DNA of 64,000 nt, from assembly GCA_963804885.1 (NCBI GenBank), contig CAWDSF010000017.1, forward strand, positions 1 through 64,000, written 5' to 3'. Source of the DNA: PALSA-1004 sp963804885 (GTDB lineage Bacteria; Pseudomonadota; Gammaproteobacteria; Burkholderiales; SG8-41). This document shows, piece after piece, positions 56,299 to 64,000 of the stretch (position 1 is its first letter; each line of letters starts with the position of its first letter). A model generated the notes under the pieces. It had not been told where the DNA came from. It was given only the letters and a program-made list of their open reading frames with translations, and ran no database searches. The position numbers were made by a program, and so were the translations under genes.

Positions 56299-58334
56299 GC
56301 GCGACACCCGCCATCGTCGGCTGGCGCCACGGCAATCCACTCGAACATCTGCTGGAGCGCGAATGGCTGGTAACCAACGGCCTCGGCGGGTACGCATCCG
56401 GCAGCCTATCCGGAGGCTGCACGCGGCGCTATCACGGAGCGCTTGTCGCCGCGCTGCCGGCGCCGCATGGCCGCACGGTATTCGTACCTTTTATCGACGA
56501 GCGCCTGACGGGCCGGCGCGGCAGCGTGCGCTTGTCGGCCATCGAGACCACAACCGAAACCTGCCTCCCCGACAGCGAGTGGATTTCTGAAATCGGGCTT
56601 GAATGCGGTCTGCCAGTCTGGCGTTACCGTCATGGCTCGACCGCAATCGAAAAAACCATCGCGATGCCGCATTTGCGCAATGCGACGTGCATACAATACC
56701 GGTTGACCACGCCCGCCCACGCTCCGATTGAACTCGAATTGCGGCCGTACATCCAGATACGCGCGCACGAGGCGAGCGTGACGGCGGGGTCAGTCGAGTT
56801 CGCGGTCGCAAGCCTGGATGCCGGCTTCAGGATTACGCACGATGCTTTCCCCGATCTCGTGTTCAGCGCGAACGGCGGAACTTTCACGCGCGACGAGCGC
56901 GCGATCGACAACGTGCTATACCGCGTCGAGCGTGGCCGCGGCTATGACCATGTCGGCCGGCTTACGTCGCCGGGCTGCCTGCGGGTCACGCTGCGGTCCG
57001 GCCAGAGCGTCACGGTGCTGATCAGCGTCGAGGGCCCGATCGATCCCGGCGATGTCGCGGCGCTGATTCCTGGTGAATTTGCCAGGCGGCGCGAGCTTCT
57101 GAATAAAGCCGATCCGACTTTGCGCCAGGGGCCCGCTGCGCAACTTATTTTGGCCGCCGATCAATTCATCATCGCGCCGCATACGCGCACGAACGACCGC
57201 GCCGACGCGCGCACCGTGATCGCGGGTTATCCGTGGTTTACCGACTGGGGCCGCGACACCATGATCAGCCTTGAAGGCCTGTGCCTGCTGACGGGCCGCG
57301 CCAACGAAGCCGGCGCGATCCTGCGCACGTTCGCGGGCCACACGCGCGATGGCCTGATCCCCAATCTGTTCCCGGAAGGCGAGAACGCCGGGCTTTATCA
57401 CACGGCCGATGCGACGCTCTGGTTCTTTCATGCAGTCGACCGCTATATCCAGGCGACCAAAGATTACGCGATGCTCGATGCGTTGCTGCCGGTGCTGCGA
57501 GACATTCTCGACCATCATCTGGGCGGCACGTGCTTCGGCATCCATGTCGATCCCGTCGACGGGCTGCTCGTGCAGGGCGAGGCCGGCTATCAGCTCACGT
57601 GGATGGATGCGAAAGTCGACGGTTGGGTGGTCACTCCGCGCCGCGGAAAAGCAGTCGAGATCAACGCGCTCTTCTACAACGCGTTGAAGCTCTTCGCCGG
57701 ATGGCTGCGCCGCACGGACCCCGCCGCCGCAGATCTGTACGACAATCACGCACAACGCGCGTGTGTGTCGTTCAACGCGCGCTTCTGGAGCGAACCGCTC
57801 GGCTACCTCTACGATGTAATCGACGGCGAGCACGGCACCGATTCGGCGCTGCGGCCGAACCAGCTGATCGCGATCTCACTCGCTCATCCGGTACTGGAAC
57901 CCGGCCGCTGGCGCGCGGTGCTGCAGGTTGTCCAGCGCGAGTTGCTTACTCCCGTCGGCTTGCGCACGCTGGCGCGCGGCCATCCCGATTACAAGCCGCA
58001 ATACGACGGCGATTTGCGCGCGCGCGATGCGGCGTATCACCAGGGCACCGTGTGGCCGTGGTTGATCGGAGCGTTCATGGACGCCTGGCTCAAAGTGCAT
58101 CATGACAGCCCGCGGGACGGGAAACGGCTCGTCGAAGCGCTTTACTCGCACCTGAACGCCGGCGGCATGGGGACGATCGGCGAAATTTTCGACGCCGAGA
58201 GCCCGTACCGTCCGCGCGGCTGCATTGCGCAGGCGTGGAGCGTCGCTGAATTGCTGCGAGTGACTGCTTTACTGCGCGAGCCGGCGGGCCCCGCCGCGCA
58301 GCGCTCGGTGCACGCCCAGGCGGCGGCCGGCTGA
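56295..58334 (+). CDS. Amylo-alpha-1,6-glucosidase / glycogen debranching-type enzyme (GH133-like)
   Basis: A 679-residue enzyme. The N-terminal domain starts EWLVTNGLGGYASGSLSGGC and TRRYHGALVAALPAPHGRTV, typical of bacterial debranching enzymes. The C-terminal alpha/alpha barrel has AGYPWFTDWGRDTMISLEGL, DGLIPNLFPEGENAGLYHTA, DATLWFFHAVDRYI and YHQGTVWPWLIGAFMDAWL with acidic residues for catalysis. It likely hydrolyses alpha-1,6 branches of glycogen or dextrins. It is translationally coupled to treZ (ATGA), so stored glucan may be funnelled to trehalose, or TreZ works on debranched chains. Confidence 0.9.
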   Translation: MSATPAIVGWRHGNPLEHLLEREWLVTNGLGGYASGSLSGGCTRRYHGALVAALPAPHGRTVFVPFIDERLTGRRGSVRLSAIETTTETCLPDSEWISEIGLECGLPVWRYRHGSTAIEKTIAMPHLRNATCIQYRLTTPAHAPIELELRPYIQIRAHEASVTAGSVEFAVASLDAGFRITHDAFPDLVFSANGGTFTRDERAIDNVLYRVERGRGYDHVGRLTSPGCLRVTLRSGQSVTVLISVEGPIDPGDVAALIPGEFARRRELLNKADPTLRQGPAAQLILAADQFIIAPHTRTNDRADARTVIAGYPWFTDWGRDTMISLEGLCLLTGRANEAGAILRTFAGHTRDGLIPNLFPEGENAGLYHTADATLWFFHAVDRYIQATKDYAMLDALLPVLRDILDHHLGGTCFGIHVDPVDGLLVQGEAGYQLTWMDAKVDGWVVTPRRGKAVEINALFYNALKLFAGWLRRTDPAAADLYDNHAQRACVSFNARFWSEPLGYLYDVIDGEHGTDSALRPNQLIAISLAHPVLEPGRWRAVLQVVQRELLTPVGLRTLARGHPDYKPQYDGDLRARDAAYHQGTVWPWLIGAFMDAWLKVHHDSPRDGKRLVEALYSHLNAGGMGTIGEIFDAESPYRPRGCIAQAWSVAELLRVTALLREPAGPAAQRSVHAQAAAG

Positions 58335-58455
58335 GCGGCCGGCAACGACTCGACATCTCTGGAATAGGCGCGCTCTTACAACTCGAAAGCGCTTCTCCGA
58401 TACCACCCTGGCCCGCCACGTTATAGCCTTGCGTAGTCGTCAGGAGCGTATTGCG

Positions 58456-58806
58456 GTGAAACGAAAACAATTAAGGCTCGGAAAAGGTTTTCGCGTCGTA
58501 TTCGGCAACCGCCGTTCGCAAGCCGCGGAAATGGTGCTGCCGCCGGGCGACGCCGAAGGCGATGCGAAAAACCGCCATCACGGCGCCGATCAGTGGTTGT
58601 TCGTCATCGCGGGCACCGGCACCGCCCGGATCAACGGCAAACGCTACGAACTCAAAGCCGGCACCCTGCTGTTGATCGAGCGCGACGACGAGCACGAGAT
58701 TCGCAATACCGGCCGCGGCGATCTGCGTACGCTGAATTTTTACGTGCCCCCCGCGTATTCGAAAAGCGGCGACCCGCTGCCGGCGGCGCGGCCGGGCGGC
58801 TCGTGA
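58456..58806 (+). CDS. Cupin-domain protein
   Basis: A 116-residue single-domain cupin from a GTG start. Motif 1 region NRRSQAAEMVLPPGDAEGDA and HHGADQWLFVIAGTGTARIN with metal histidines and Glu/Asp-like positions; motif 2 LLIERDDEHEIRNTGRGDLR. Small cupins of this kind bind a metal and a sugar or acid; the function is undefined. It follows the debranching enzyme by 121 bases with no promoter that I can see. Confidence 0.75.
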   Translation: MKRKQLRLGKGFRVVFGNRRSQAAEMVLPPGDAEGDAKNRHHGADQWLFVIAGTGTARINGKRYELKAGTLLLIERDDEHEIRNTGRGDLRTLNFYVPPAYSKSGDPLPAARPGGS

Positions 58807-58825
58807 TGAATGCGGCGCCTTACGC

Positions 58826-59131
58826 ATGTACCTCGTCCAGCTCCTGCTGCCCCTGTACGACAATTCGGGACGGCCCTTTGCGCCAGCCAAGCTGAACCGC
58901 GTGAAAACTCTGCTCACGCGCTCGTTCGGCGGGATAACGATGTTCAGGCGCTCGCCGGCCGAAGGACTCAGCGAAGAGGCATCGGGCATGGTGCGCGACG
59001 ATATCGTGATTTTTGAAGTGATGACCGCGCAGCTCGACCGCCAGTGGTGGAAAACATATCGCTGTCGCCTCGAGAAACAATTCTCCCAGGACCGCATCAT
59101 CGTGCGCGCGTCGACGATCGACCTGCTGTAG
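58826..59131 (+). CDS. Conserved small protein of unknown function
   Basis: A 101-residue soluble protein: MYLVQLLLPLYDNSGRPFAP, then SFGGITMFRRSPAEGLSEEA and DDIVIFEVMTAQLDRQWWKT, ending RIIVRASTIDLL. The alternating pattern suggests a ferredoxin-like alpha/beta fold, but I do not recognise the family. It sits 19 bases after the cupin gene and 7 bases before the transporter gene, so it is probably co-transcribed with both. Confidence 0.6.
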   Translation: MYLVQLLLPLYDNSGRPFAPAKLNRVKTLLTRSFGGITMFRRSPAEGLSEEASGMVRDDIVIFEVMTAQLDRQWWKTYRCRLEKQFSQDRIIVRASTIDLL

Positions 59132-59138
59132 CGGCCGC

Positions 59139-60503
59139 ATGAGTCGACCATCCAAGCGCGCGCGCACCCGCAAACAAGCCGCCGCGGCCAGGTCAGCGGC
59201 CTCGGCCAAACCGCCGTTGGCCAAGCCAGCCGCCGCGTCGGCAAAAAAGCCTGCGCAGTCGTTGTGGGCGCGCCTGGGCCCCGGCCTCATTACGGGCGCC
59301 GCCGACGACGACCCGAGCGGAATCGCCACTTATTCGCAGGTCGGCGCTGGCTTCGGCTACAGCATTTTGTGGACGACGCTGTTGACGTTTCCGCTGATGG
59401 TCGGCATCCAGACCGTGAGCGCGCGCATCGGACGCGTTACCGGCCATGGGCTTGCCGCGAACATCCGCCACTATTACCCGCGTCCTGTGCTGTACGGCGT
59501 CGTCCTGCTGCTGCTGCTGGCAAACACTATCAACATCGCCGCCGATATCGGCGCGATGGGCGCAGCGCTCGAGCTGTTGATCGGCGGCAATGCCCACTGG
59601 TACGGCGCGGCGTTCGGTGTCCTGTCCGCCGTGCTGCAGGTGTTCATCCCGTTTCGCAGATATGCGCCGATACTGAAGGCACTGACGCTCGCGCTGCTCG
59701 CCTATGTGGCGTCGCTGTTCATAATAGAAATTCCGTGGGGTGAAGTAGCGGTTGGCACGTTACTGCCCAGGCTGTCGCTCAAGCCGGAATACATCGTCGC
59801 CGTCGTCGCGGTTTTCGGCACCACGATCAGCCCTTATCTCTTTTTCTGGCAGGCCTCGCAGGAAGTCGAGGAACAGCGCGCGGCGCGCGGAGAAAAGCCG
59901 CTGGTCGAGGCGCCCGAACAGGCGCGCGCGGCATTGAAACGAATCAAGCTCGACACTTATATCGGCATGGCGTTCTCGAATCTGGTCGCGTTCTGCATCA
60001 TGCTGACGGCGGTGACGACGCTGCATCTGCACGGCATCACTGATATCCAAAGCTCCTCCCAGGCGGCGCAGGCGTTGCGGCCGATTGCCGGCGATTTCGC
60101 GTTTCTGCTGTTTTCGGCGGGCATCATCGGGACCGGCCTGCTCGCAGTGCCGGTGCTTGCGGGCTCCGCGGCTTACGGGATAGCGGAAGCGTTTCGCTGG
60201 CGCAACGGCCTGGGCCTCGACCTCGCGAAAGCGCGCGGCTTCTACGGCATCATCATTCTCGCGACCGCGCTCGGCATAGGCATCAACTTTACGCCCATCG
60301 ATCCGATCAAGGCCCTCTTCTGGAGCGCCGTGATCAACGGCGTGGTCGCGGTGCCCGTGATGATCGTGATGATGCTGATGGCGCGGAAGAAGGAGATCAT
60401 GGGCGCATTTGTCGTGAAGCGGCGAAGCTTGGTCCTCGGCTGGGCGGCCACGGCGGTAATGGCCGTCATGGTAGTAGCCATGTTCGCGACGTGGGGGCGC
60501 TAA
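59139..60503 (+). CDS. Nramp-related divalent metal transporter
   Basis: A 454-residue membrane protein with a Lys/Ala-rich N-terminal extension of about 45 residues and about 11 helices. The first helix reads LGPGLITGAADDDPSGIATY, so the canonical DPGN metal motif is DPSG here. The sixth-helix region GTGLLAVPVLAGSAAYGIAE lacks the usual MPH. These changes mark the Nramp-related branch rather than MntH-type manganese importers, so the transported ion (possibly magnesium or another cation) is open. It is the third gene in a cupin/hypothetical/transporter run. Confidence 0.85.
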   Translation: MSRPSKRARTRKQAAAARSAASAKPPLAKPAAASAKKPAQSLWARLGPGLITGAADDDPSGIATYSQVGAGFGYSILWTTLLTFPLMVGIQTVSARIGRVTGHGLAANIRHYYPRPVLYGVVLLLLLANTINIAADIGAMGAALELLIGGNAHWYGAAFGVLSAVLQVFIPFRRYAPILKALTLALLAYVASLFIIEIPWGEVAVGTLLPRLSLKPEYIVAVVAVFGTTISPYLFFWQASQEVEEQRAARGEKPLVEAPEQARAALKRIKLDTYIGMAFSNLVAFCIMLTAVTTLHLHGITDIQSSSQAAQALRPIAGDFAFLLFSAGIIGTGLLAVPVLAGSAAYGIAEAFRWRNGLGLDLAKARGFYGIIILATALGIGINFTPIDPIKALFWSAVINGVVAVPVMIVMMLMARKKEIMGAFVVKRRSLVLGWAATAVMAVMVVAMFATWGR

Positions 60504-60650
60504 GGCGAGCCCGCAAACCACATTACGGATTAGGGTGGCGTCCAATTAGTGTGCCGGAGGCGTCCGCCATGCAAAGAGGCCGCGTGCCGACAGTAAGCGT
60601 CGAGTCCGTGAGCTATCTTGGCTCGTGCAGTCGACTCATTTGGGAGGCGC

Positions 60651-60935
60651 ATGATGACGGAACTCAAGTCGGCGTTAAGCCGCGAACTCACGGTCGGCAA
60701 GGCAAAGTACAAACTGACGGTCAGTCCGCAGGGATTCAAGCTCGTGCTCAAGGGAAAGCGCAACGGGCTTGAAATTGCATGGCATGACCTGATCAACGGC
60801 GATGCTGCCATGCCGGTGGCGCTGCGCGCGTCGCTGCAGGCTCCTCTTACATCCACCCGGTTTCACGCCGTGCGCAACCGCAAAAAAATCGCCGCCCGTC
60901 AAACGCATGCACTGATCGACGTACGGGCGACGTAG
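60651..60935 (+). CDS. Small hypothetical protein
   Basis: A 94-residue basic soluble protein (MMTELKSALSRELTVGKAKY, then KLTVSPQGFKLVLKGKRNGL, EIAWHDLINGDAAMPVALRA). No family recognised. It has a strong GGGAGG ribosome site 4 bases before ATGATG and 147 bases of gap upstream. The beta-hairpin-like first half could bind nucleic acid, but that is only inference from charge. Confidence 0.55.
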   Translation: MMTELKSALSRELTVGKAKYKLTVSPQGFKLVLKGKRNGLEIAWHDLINGDAAMPVALRASLQAPLTSTRFHAVRNRKKIAARQTHALIDVRAT

Positions 60936-61033
60936 GATCGCCGCGGTCCAAATGTACGTCGGCGCTGTTATGCGGCGACGCTTCTACTCAATAATTACGA
61001 TTGCGCATGCCGCACGGCAACCGGTCACGGATG

Positions 61034-61711
61034 CTACTGCGCTCGCATCAGGCGGTGGCTCGTCGCGTACAAATACAATTCCAGGCGGCCGGCCACCTGC
61101 AACTTGCTGTAGATGGCGGTGAGGTGATTGCGCAGGGTGTGCTCGCTCATGTGCAGCTTGTCTGCCAATACTTTGTTGCGCGCGCCTTTTTCCTGCATTA
61201 GCAAATCCACGATATGCCGTTCCTTCGGAGTCAGCGCGGCTATTTTGGACGCTTCTGGATCCCCCTTTTGGCCACGCGCCAGCGCCTGCAGCACATGGCC
61301 CACAGAGTGACGGTCCAGCCAGATTTCACCTTTATGCACCCTATCGATGGCGCGCAGGATAGTGCTCGCGGGTTCCTGTTTATGAATCACGCCGCGTGCG
61401 CCATGTATGATCGCCTGCTGATGTTCAAAAGGATCGCTCGACCCCGTGAGCACAAGTACACGCGCCGCGCTCTGCCGGTTCAACTCCTCCAGAAAATCAA
61501 CGCCCTTCTCACCATTGAGGTCAAGATCCAGCAGGATTACGTCCGGATTGGCACCGGGGACGCGTGCGAACAATTCCGCCCGGTTCGTAGCCTGACCTAC
61601 TACTACCATGCCGGGTGCCGCGGATTCGATCAGGCGCTCCAACCCCCACAGGATGGTACGGTGGTCGTCCACGAGGAATACCTTGATCGCGCTGACTGCA
61701 CAGGGCTGCAT
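61034..61711 (-). CDS. LuxR/NarL-family response regulator
   Basis: A 225-residue regulator. Receiver domain with acidic pair in KVFLVDDHRTI (D15, D16), phosphoacceptor in VILLDLDLNGEKG (about D62), T in VLVLTGSSD and K111 in VIHKQEP. A C-terminal LuxR helix-turn-helix follows (LTPKERHIVDLLMQEKGARN, then MSEHTLRNHLTAIYSKL). It is encoded 10 bases downstream of the kinase gene and would control genes by binding inverted or direct repeats; see the motif array upstream of the kinase gene. Confidence 0.9.
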   Translation of the reverse strand: MQPCAVSAIKVFLVDDHRTILWGLERLIESAAPGMVVVGQATNRAELFARVPGANPDVILLDLDLNGEKGVDFLEELNRQSAARVLVLTGSSDPFEHQQAIIHGARGVIHKQEPASTILRAIDRVHKGEIWLDRHSVGHVLQALARGQKGDPEASKIAALTPKERHIVDLLMQEKGARNKVLADKLHMSEHTLRNHLTAIYSKLQVAGRLELYLYATSHRLMRAQ

Positions 61712-61721
61712 AACGCTCCGC

Positions 61722-62477
61722 TCAGGACCTCAGCGGTATCTCGATGGAGACTACCGTATAACGACCGGAGCCGGTTTCAACCTTGCACTGCCCGCCTAGA
61801 GCGAGTGCGCGTTCGGAAATGGATCGGGGCCTGAATAATACGTTCAGTGCCACTCCGCGGTCTCGCGGATTGACGATCTCCAGCACCAGCTTCTGCCTGG
61901 CGCACGATAATTTGACGCGCGCGAAGGAAGCGTTCGTGTGGCGGCGGATGTTGCTCAACGCTTCTCCCAATATATGGGCAACGTCGTCGGCGAACGCGTC
62001 GCTGACTTCGGCCTCCTCCCCGACTTCAACGTTAATCTTGAGGTCATAAAGCTCGGCAAAGCGGGCCACATTAACCCGCAACACTGATCCCAGCGTTTCG
62101 CGCGCGGGCCTGGGCTGGCCCTTGAGCCCTTTGACATATCGCCGCAGTCCCGCAATCTCCATCGATGTCATGTCCACCAGCCGCGCGATGTCTTTGTATA
62201 GTGGATGGTCGGGCGGGACTTTGCGCGCCAAAGCTTCGAGCGCGAGCTTAAGTCCGATATAAGGTTGAACCGCGCTGTCGTGGATATCGCGCGAGATTTT
62301 CTGCCGCTCGTCTGCGATTATATTTGCGTGTGGCGCCGGTGAGCTCGCGGAATATGATTGCAGTTGCGCCGTCGAAGTCGATCCGCTCATTGACATCGCA
62401 CGTCCAAGCCCCTTTATGCATGCCGCGGCCAGATCACACCGGCTAGCAATCTGAAACCCCAACCACGCCGACAGCAT
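61722..62477 (-). CDS. Soluble HisKA_3-type histidine kinase without sensor domain
   Basis: A 251-residue kinase of the NarX/DegS class. Phosphoacceptor region ERQKISRDIHDSAVQPYIGL with H66, and an ATPase domain with N box HILGEALSNIRRHTNASFA and the glycine-rich ALGGQCKVETGSGRYTVVS. The first 50 residues show no membrane helix or known sensor domain, so it must take its signal from a partner or an unknown ligand. It forms a two-gene unit with the LuxR regulator. Confidence 0.88.
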   Translation of the reverse strand: MLSAWLGFQIASRCDLAAACIKGLGRAMSMSGSTSTAQLQSYSASSPAPHANIIADERQKISRDIHDSAVQPYIGLKLALEALARKVPPDHPLYKDIARLVDMTSMEIAGLRRYVKGLKGQPRPARETLGSVLRVNVARFAELYDLKINVEVGEEAEVSDAFADDVAHILGEALSNIRRHTNASFARVKLSCARQKLVLEIVNPRDRGVALNVLFRPRSISERALALGGQCKVETGSGRYTVVSIEIPLRS

Positions 62478-62908
62478 TTTGAAAGGAAAATCGCCGCGCC
62501 AATGTCAGCGTCATTCTGAATAATTTGTAGGACACCTCCTGCGTTGCTAATGCCCGTTATTTTCGCCGATTTCCTCTCGGAAAAATGCCGAACCCCTTTG
62601 GCATATCGGATGCGGCGATATTCGCGATTTGCGTCGGGTATAGTCCTACAACGTACGGCATTTTTCAGGCCCGCCAACACTTTGGGGGGCCTACAAACGC
62701 AAATCGTACGGATGATCGTTCCGTCCGCGTTCAGTCCTACAAATGCGTCAAGGTTGACGGTGCGAGGCGCAACCCGTCGTCACATGGTGAGCGAGACATG
62801 CGGCACTGCGACATGCTCCACGCATGCGCGGCTCAGTTCCGAGATATTGCGGCAACCGATACCGCCTGCTATCGAGCGAACTCCGTTATCCCGAATATCG
62901 CTGAAACG
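62478..62908. other. 431-base gap with repeated GTCCTACAA-like motif
   Basis: No gene is supportable on either strand. The motif GTCCTACAA(A/C) occurs as TTTGTAGGAC at 62524-62533 (inverted), GTCCTACAAC at 62643-62652, GGCCTACAAA at 62688-62697 and GTCCTACAAA at 62734-62743. Two copies are followed by CGTACGG. This looks like an operator array in front of the kinase/regulator pair, which is transcribed away from it. Confidence 0.5.
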
Positions 62909-64000
62909 TCACGCTTTGCTCAGCAGTCTTGTGAGTTCCCGGACGTCCGGCAGCCTTTCCAGCCCCAGCAGCATGTCGCGAATACGCGCAGCGCGCTCCG
63001 CCGGGATCGCGGGCGCCGTCGTGCCTGTGAATTTGTCGAGTATCGCCGCGGCCGGCGCGGGTTCGTCCGGCAGGATCTGCTCGCGCTTCTCCAGTTTCTG
63101 TCCGTTCTTCATATTGACGATCACTTCCCCCGTGCGGAATTTCGGGAAGCCCGAGTCCGTATCGATTTCGTAATCGACTTTATGCGCGAGCGCGACCAAC
63201 GCGGCGTCGGTGAATGAAGGCTTTTCGAGCTCGGCAAGGCCGAAGCCGCCGCGCGTGAGGCAGCAGGCGATGCCATACGGCAGGCTGAATTGCGCGGCGT
63301 AACTCGAATCGGGCCTGCGTTTCGCGGCGAGCGGCTCGCACACGAGCGGAATCGCGGGCTCGGCGATGCGCACGCGGATGGAGTCGATGTCGGCGACGCT
63401 GAATTTGTGCTCGCGCGCGATGCCGATCGCCGCGTTGAAGAACGCGTGCGATTGGTGACACGCCGGGAACAGCTTCAACGACGCGCGCGGAAACTCCCAA
63501 CGCTGGCCCAGGCCTTCGCAGACACTCGCCGGGTCTGCGTCCTTGGCGTGCGCGCCGAGGAACGTCGTAAAAAGACCGAAGCGTCCTTCATACGCCTCGC
63601 TCGGCCCGATGTAGCCCTCGCGCGCGAGCGTAGCGGCGGTAATGCCGGACACCGCAGCCCAGCCGGGATGCATGCGCTTCGTCCACGAGCCATCCTGCAT
63701 CGGCTGCATCGTGCCCGATGCCATGCTGAGCGCCGCACCCTGGGCAAGCGTGAGTTGCGCAGCGTCGAGCTTCATCAGCCGCCCCGCCGCCATCGTGGCG
63801 CCGAACGTGCCGCACACGCTCGTCGCGTGAAAGCCCGCGCGCAGGAATCCGCCTCTTCCCGCGGAGCCGAGGCGCGCTGCCGTTTCCAGTCCGAGCGCCA
63901 GCGCAACCAGGAGCTCTTCTCCGCTCGCGCCGTTGGCGGCAGCCACACCGAGCACCGTCGGCACGCAGCTCGCGGTGAGATGCACCGAGCCCGGCAGATA
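62909..64000 (-). CDS. MmgE/PrpD-family protein, 5' end outside the window
   Basis: At least 358 residues of the MmgE/PrpD fold, with the N terminus cut by the window edge. Conserved stretches: GFHATSVCGTFGATMAAGRL, SGTMQPMQDGSWTKRMHPGW, FPACHQSHAFFNAAIG and SLPYGIACCLTRG. The family includes 2-methylcitrate dehydratase, cis-aconitate decarboxylase-like enzymes and many uncharacterised hydro-lyases. In this Bug-receptor-rich region it is probably another catabolic gene; the substrate is unknown. The frame is intact. Confidence 0.9.
   Translation of the reverse strand, partial: YLPGSVHLTASCVPTVLGVAAANGASGEELLVALALGLETAARLGSAGRGGFLRAGFHATSVCGTFGATMAAGRLMKLDAAQLTLAQGAALSMASGTMQPMQDGSWTKRMHPGWAAVSGITAATLAREGYIGPSEAYEGRFGLFTTFLGAHAKDADPASVCEGLGQRWEFPRASLKLFPACHQSHAFFNAAIGIAREHKFSVADIDSIRVRIAEPAIPLVCEPLAAKRRPDSSYAAQFSLPYGIACCLTRGGFGLAELEKPSFTDAALVALAHKVDYEIDTDSGFPKFRTGEVIVNMKNGQKLEKREQILPDEPAPAAAILDKFTGTTAPAIPAERAARIRDMLLGLERLPDVRELTRLLSKA

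Noticed and set aside
62544..63173. Plus-strand open frames over the gap and the PrpD 3' end
   Set aside because: No conserved features; Arg/Ser-rich and partly antisense to the PrpD gene.
1..64000. tRNA, rRNA, CRISPR array, insertion sequences or prophage
   Set aside because: None recognised by eye: no transposase or integrase motifs, no regularly spaced repeats, no tRNA-like cloverleaf noted.

Overview
The window looks like a chromosomal piece of a high-GC, PHB-storing betaproteobacterium, probably Burkholderiales-like. The evidence is gene order and content: lolC-lolD, then a phosphoglycerate-mutase-like gene with recJ, prfB and lysS; bamD divergent from rluD-pgeF; phaC-phaB-phaR-rimO; several Bug/TctC-type substrate receptors; and a PEP-CTERM protein. 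No rRNA, tRNA, IS element, prophage or CRISPR array was recognised.

Layout. 0-4 kb (minus strand): a likely operon of a Bug receptor, an Old-Yellow-Enzyme/dienoyl-CoA-reductase-like protein and a metallo-beta-lactamase-fold lactonase. 4-9.4 kb: pyrD divergent from ubiX, a PEP-CTERM surface protein, and the Lol lipoprotein exporter. 9.4-17 kb: recJ, prfB (with the classical programmed +1 frameshift), lysS and acetoacetyl-CoA synthetase. 17-26 kb: envelope and RNA housekeeping (bamD, rluD, pgeF), a ZIP transporter, PHB synthesis and rimO. 26-31 kb: DinG-type helicase, phosphodiesterase, NlpC/P60 peptidase, patatin. 30.6-34.7 kb: ferric-iron ABC uptake with a perfect Fur box. 34.7-48 kb: a catabolic region holding an Ldh-type dehydrogenase, a three-part molybdenum hydroxylase, an alpha/beta hydrolase, three Bug receptors, a ThDP enzyme and a UbiD-type decarboxylase (its prenyl-FMN could come from ubiX at 5.2 kb). 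48-52 kb: lytic transglycosylase, galU, and the priming glycosyltransferase of an exopolysaccharide. 52.3-62.5 kb: a sigma-54 promoter ahead of a run of very small genes, trehalose/glycogen enzymes, a cupin, an Nramp-like transporter, and a sensorless kinase/LuxR regulator pair with a repeated motif upstream. 62.9 kb to the end: an MmgE/PrpD gene cut by the window edge.

Reading caution. About 55-60 single-base frame breaks interrupt roughly 20 conserved genes between 2.9 and 49.1 kb, including essential ones (prfB, lysS, bits of lolC and pyrD). Wherever gene length and reading frames can be reconciled, the breaks fit extra bases, with no need for deletions. From 49.1 kb to the end I see none. 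I treat them as sequence errors, not pseudogenes, and give full-length gene spans across them. The prfB frameshift at codon 28 is the exception: it is real biology.

Most interesting candidates: the sigma-54-driven small-protein operon (52.37-53.87 kb), the mixed hydroxylase/ThDP/UbiD catabolic region (35.8-48 kb), and the four-copy GTCCTACAA-like motif upstream of the two-component pair (62.52-62.74 kb).
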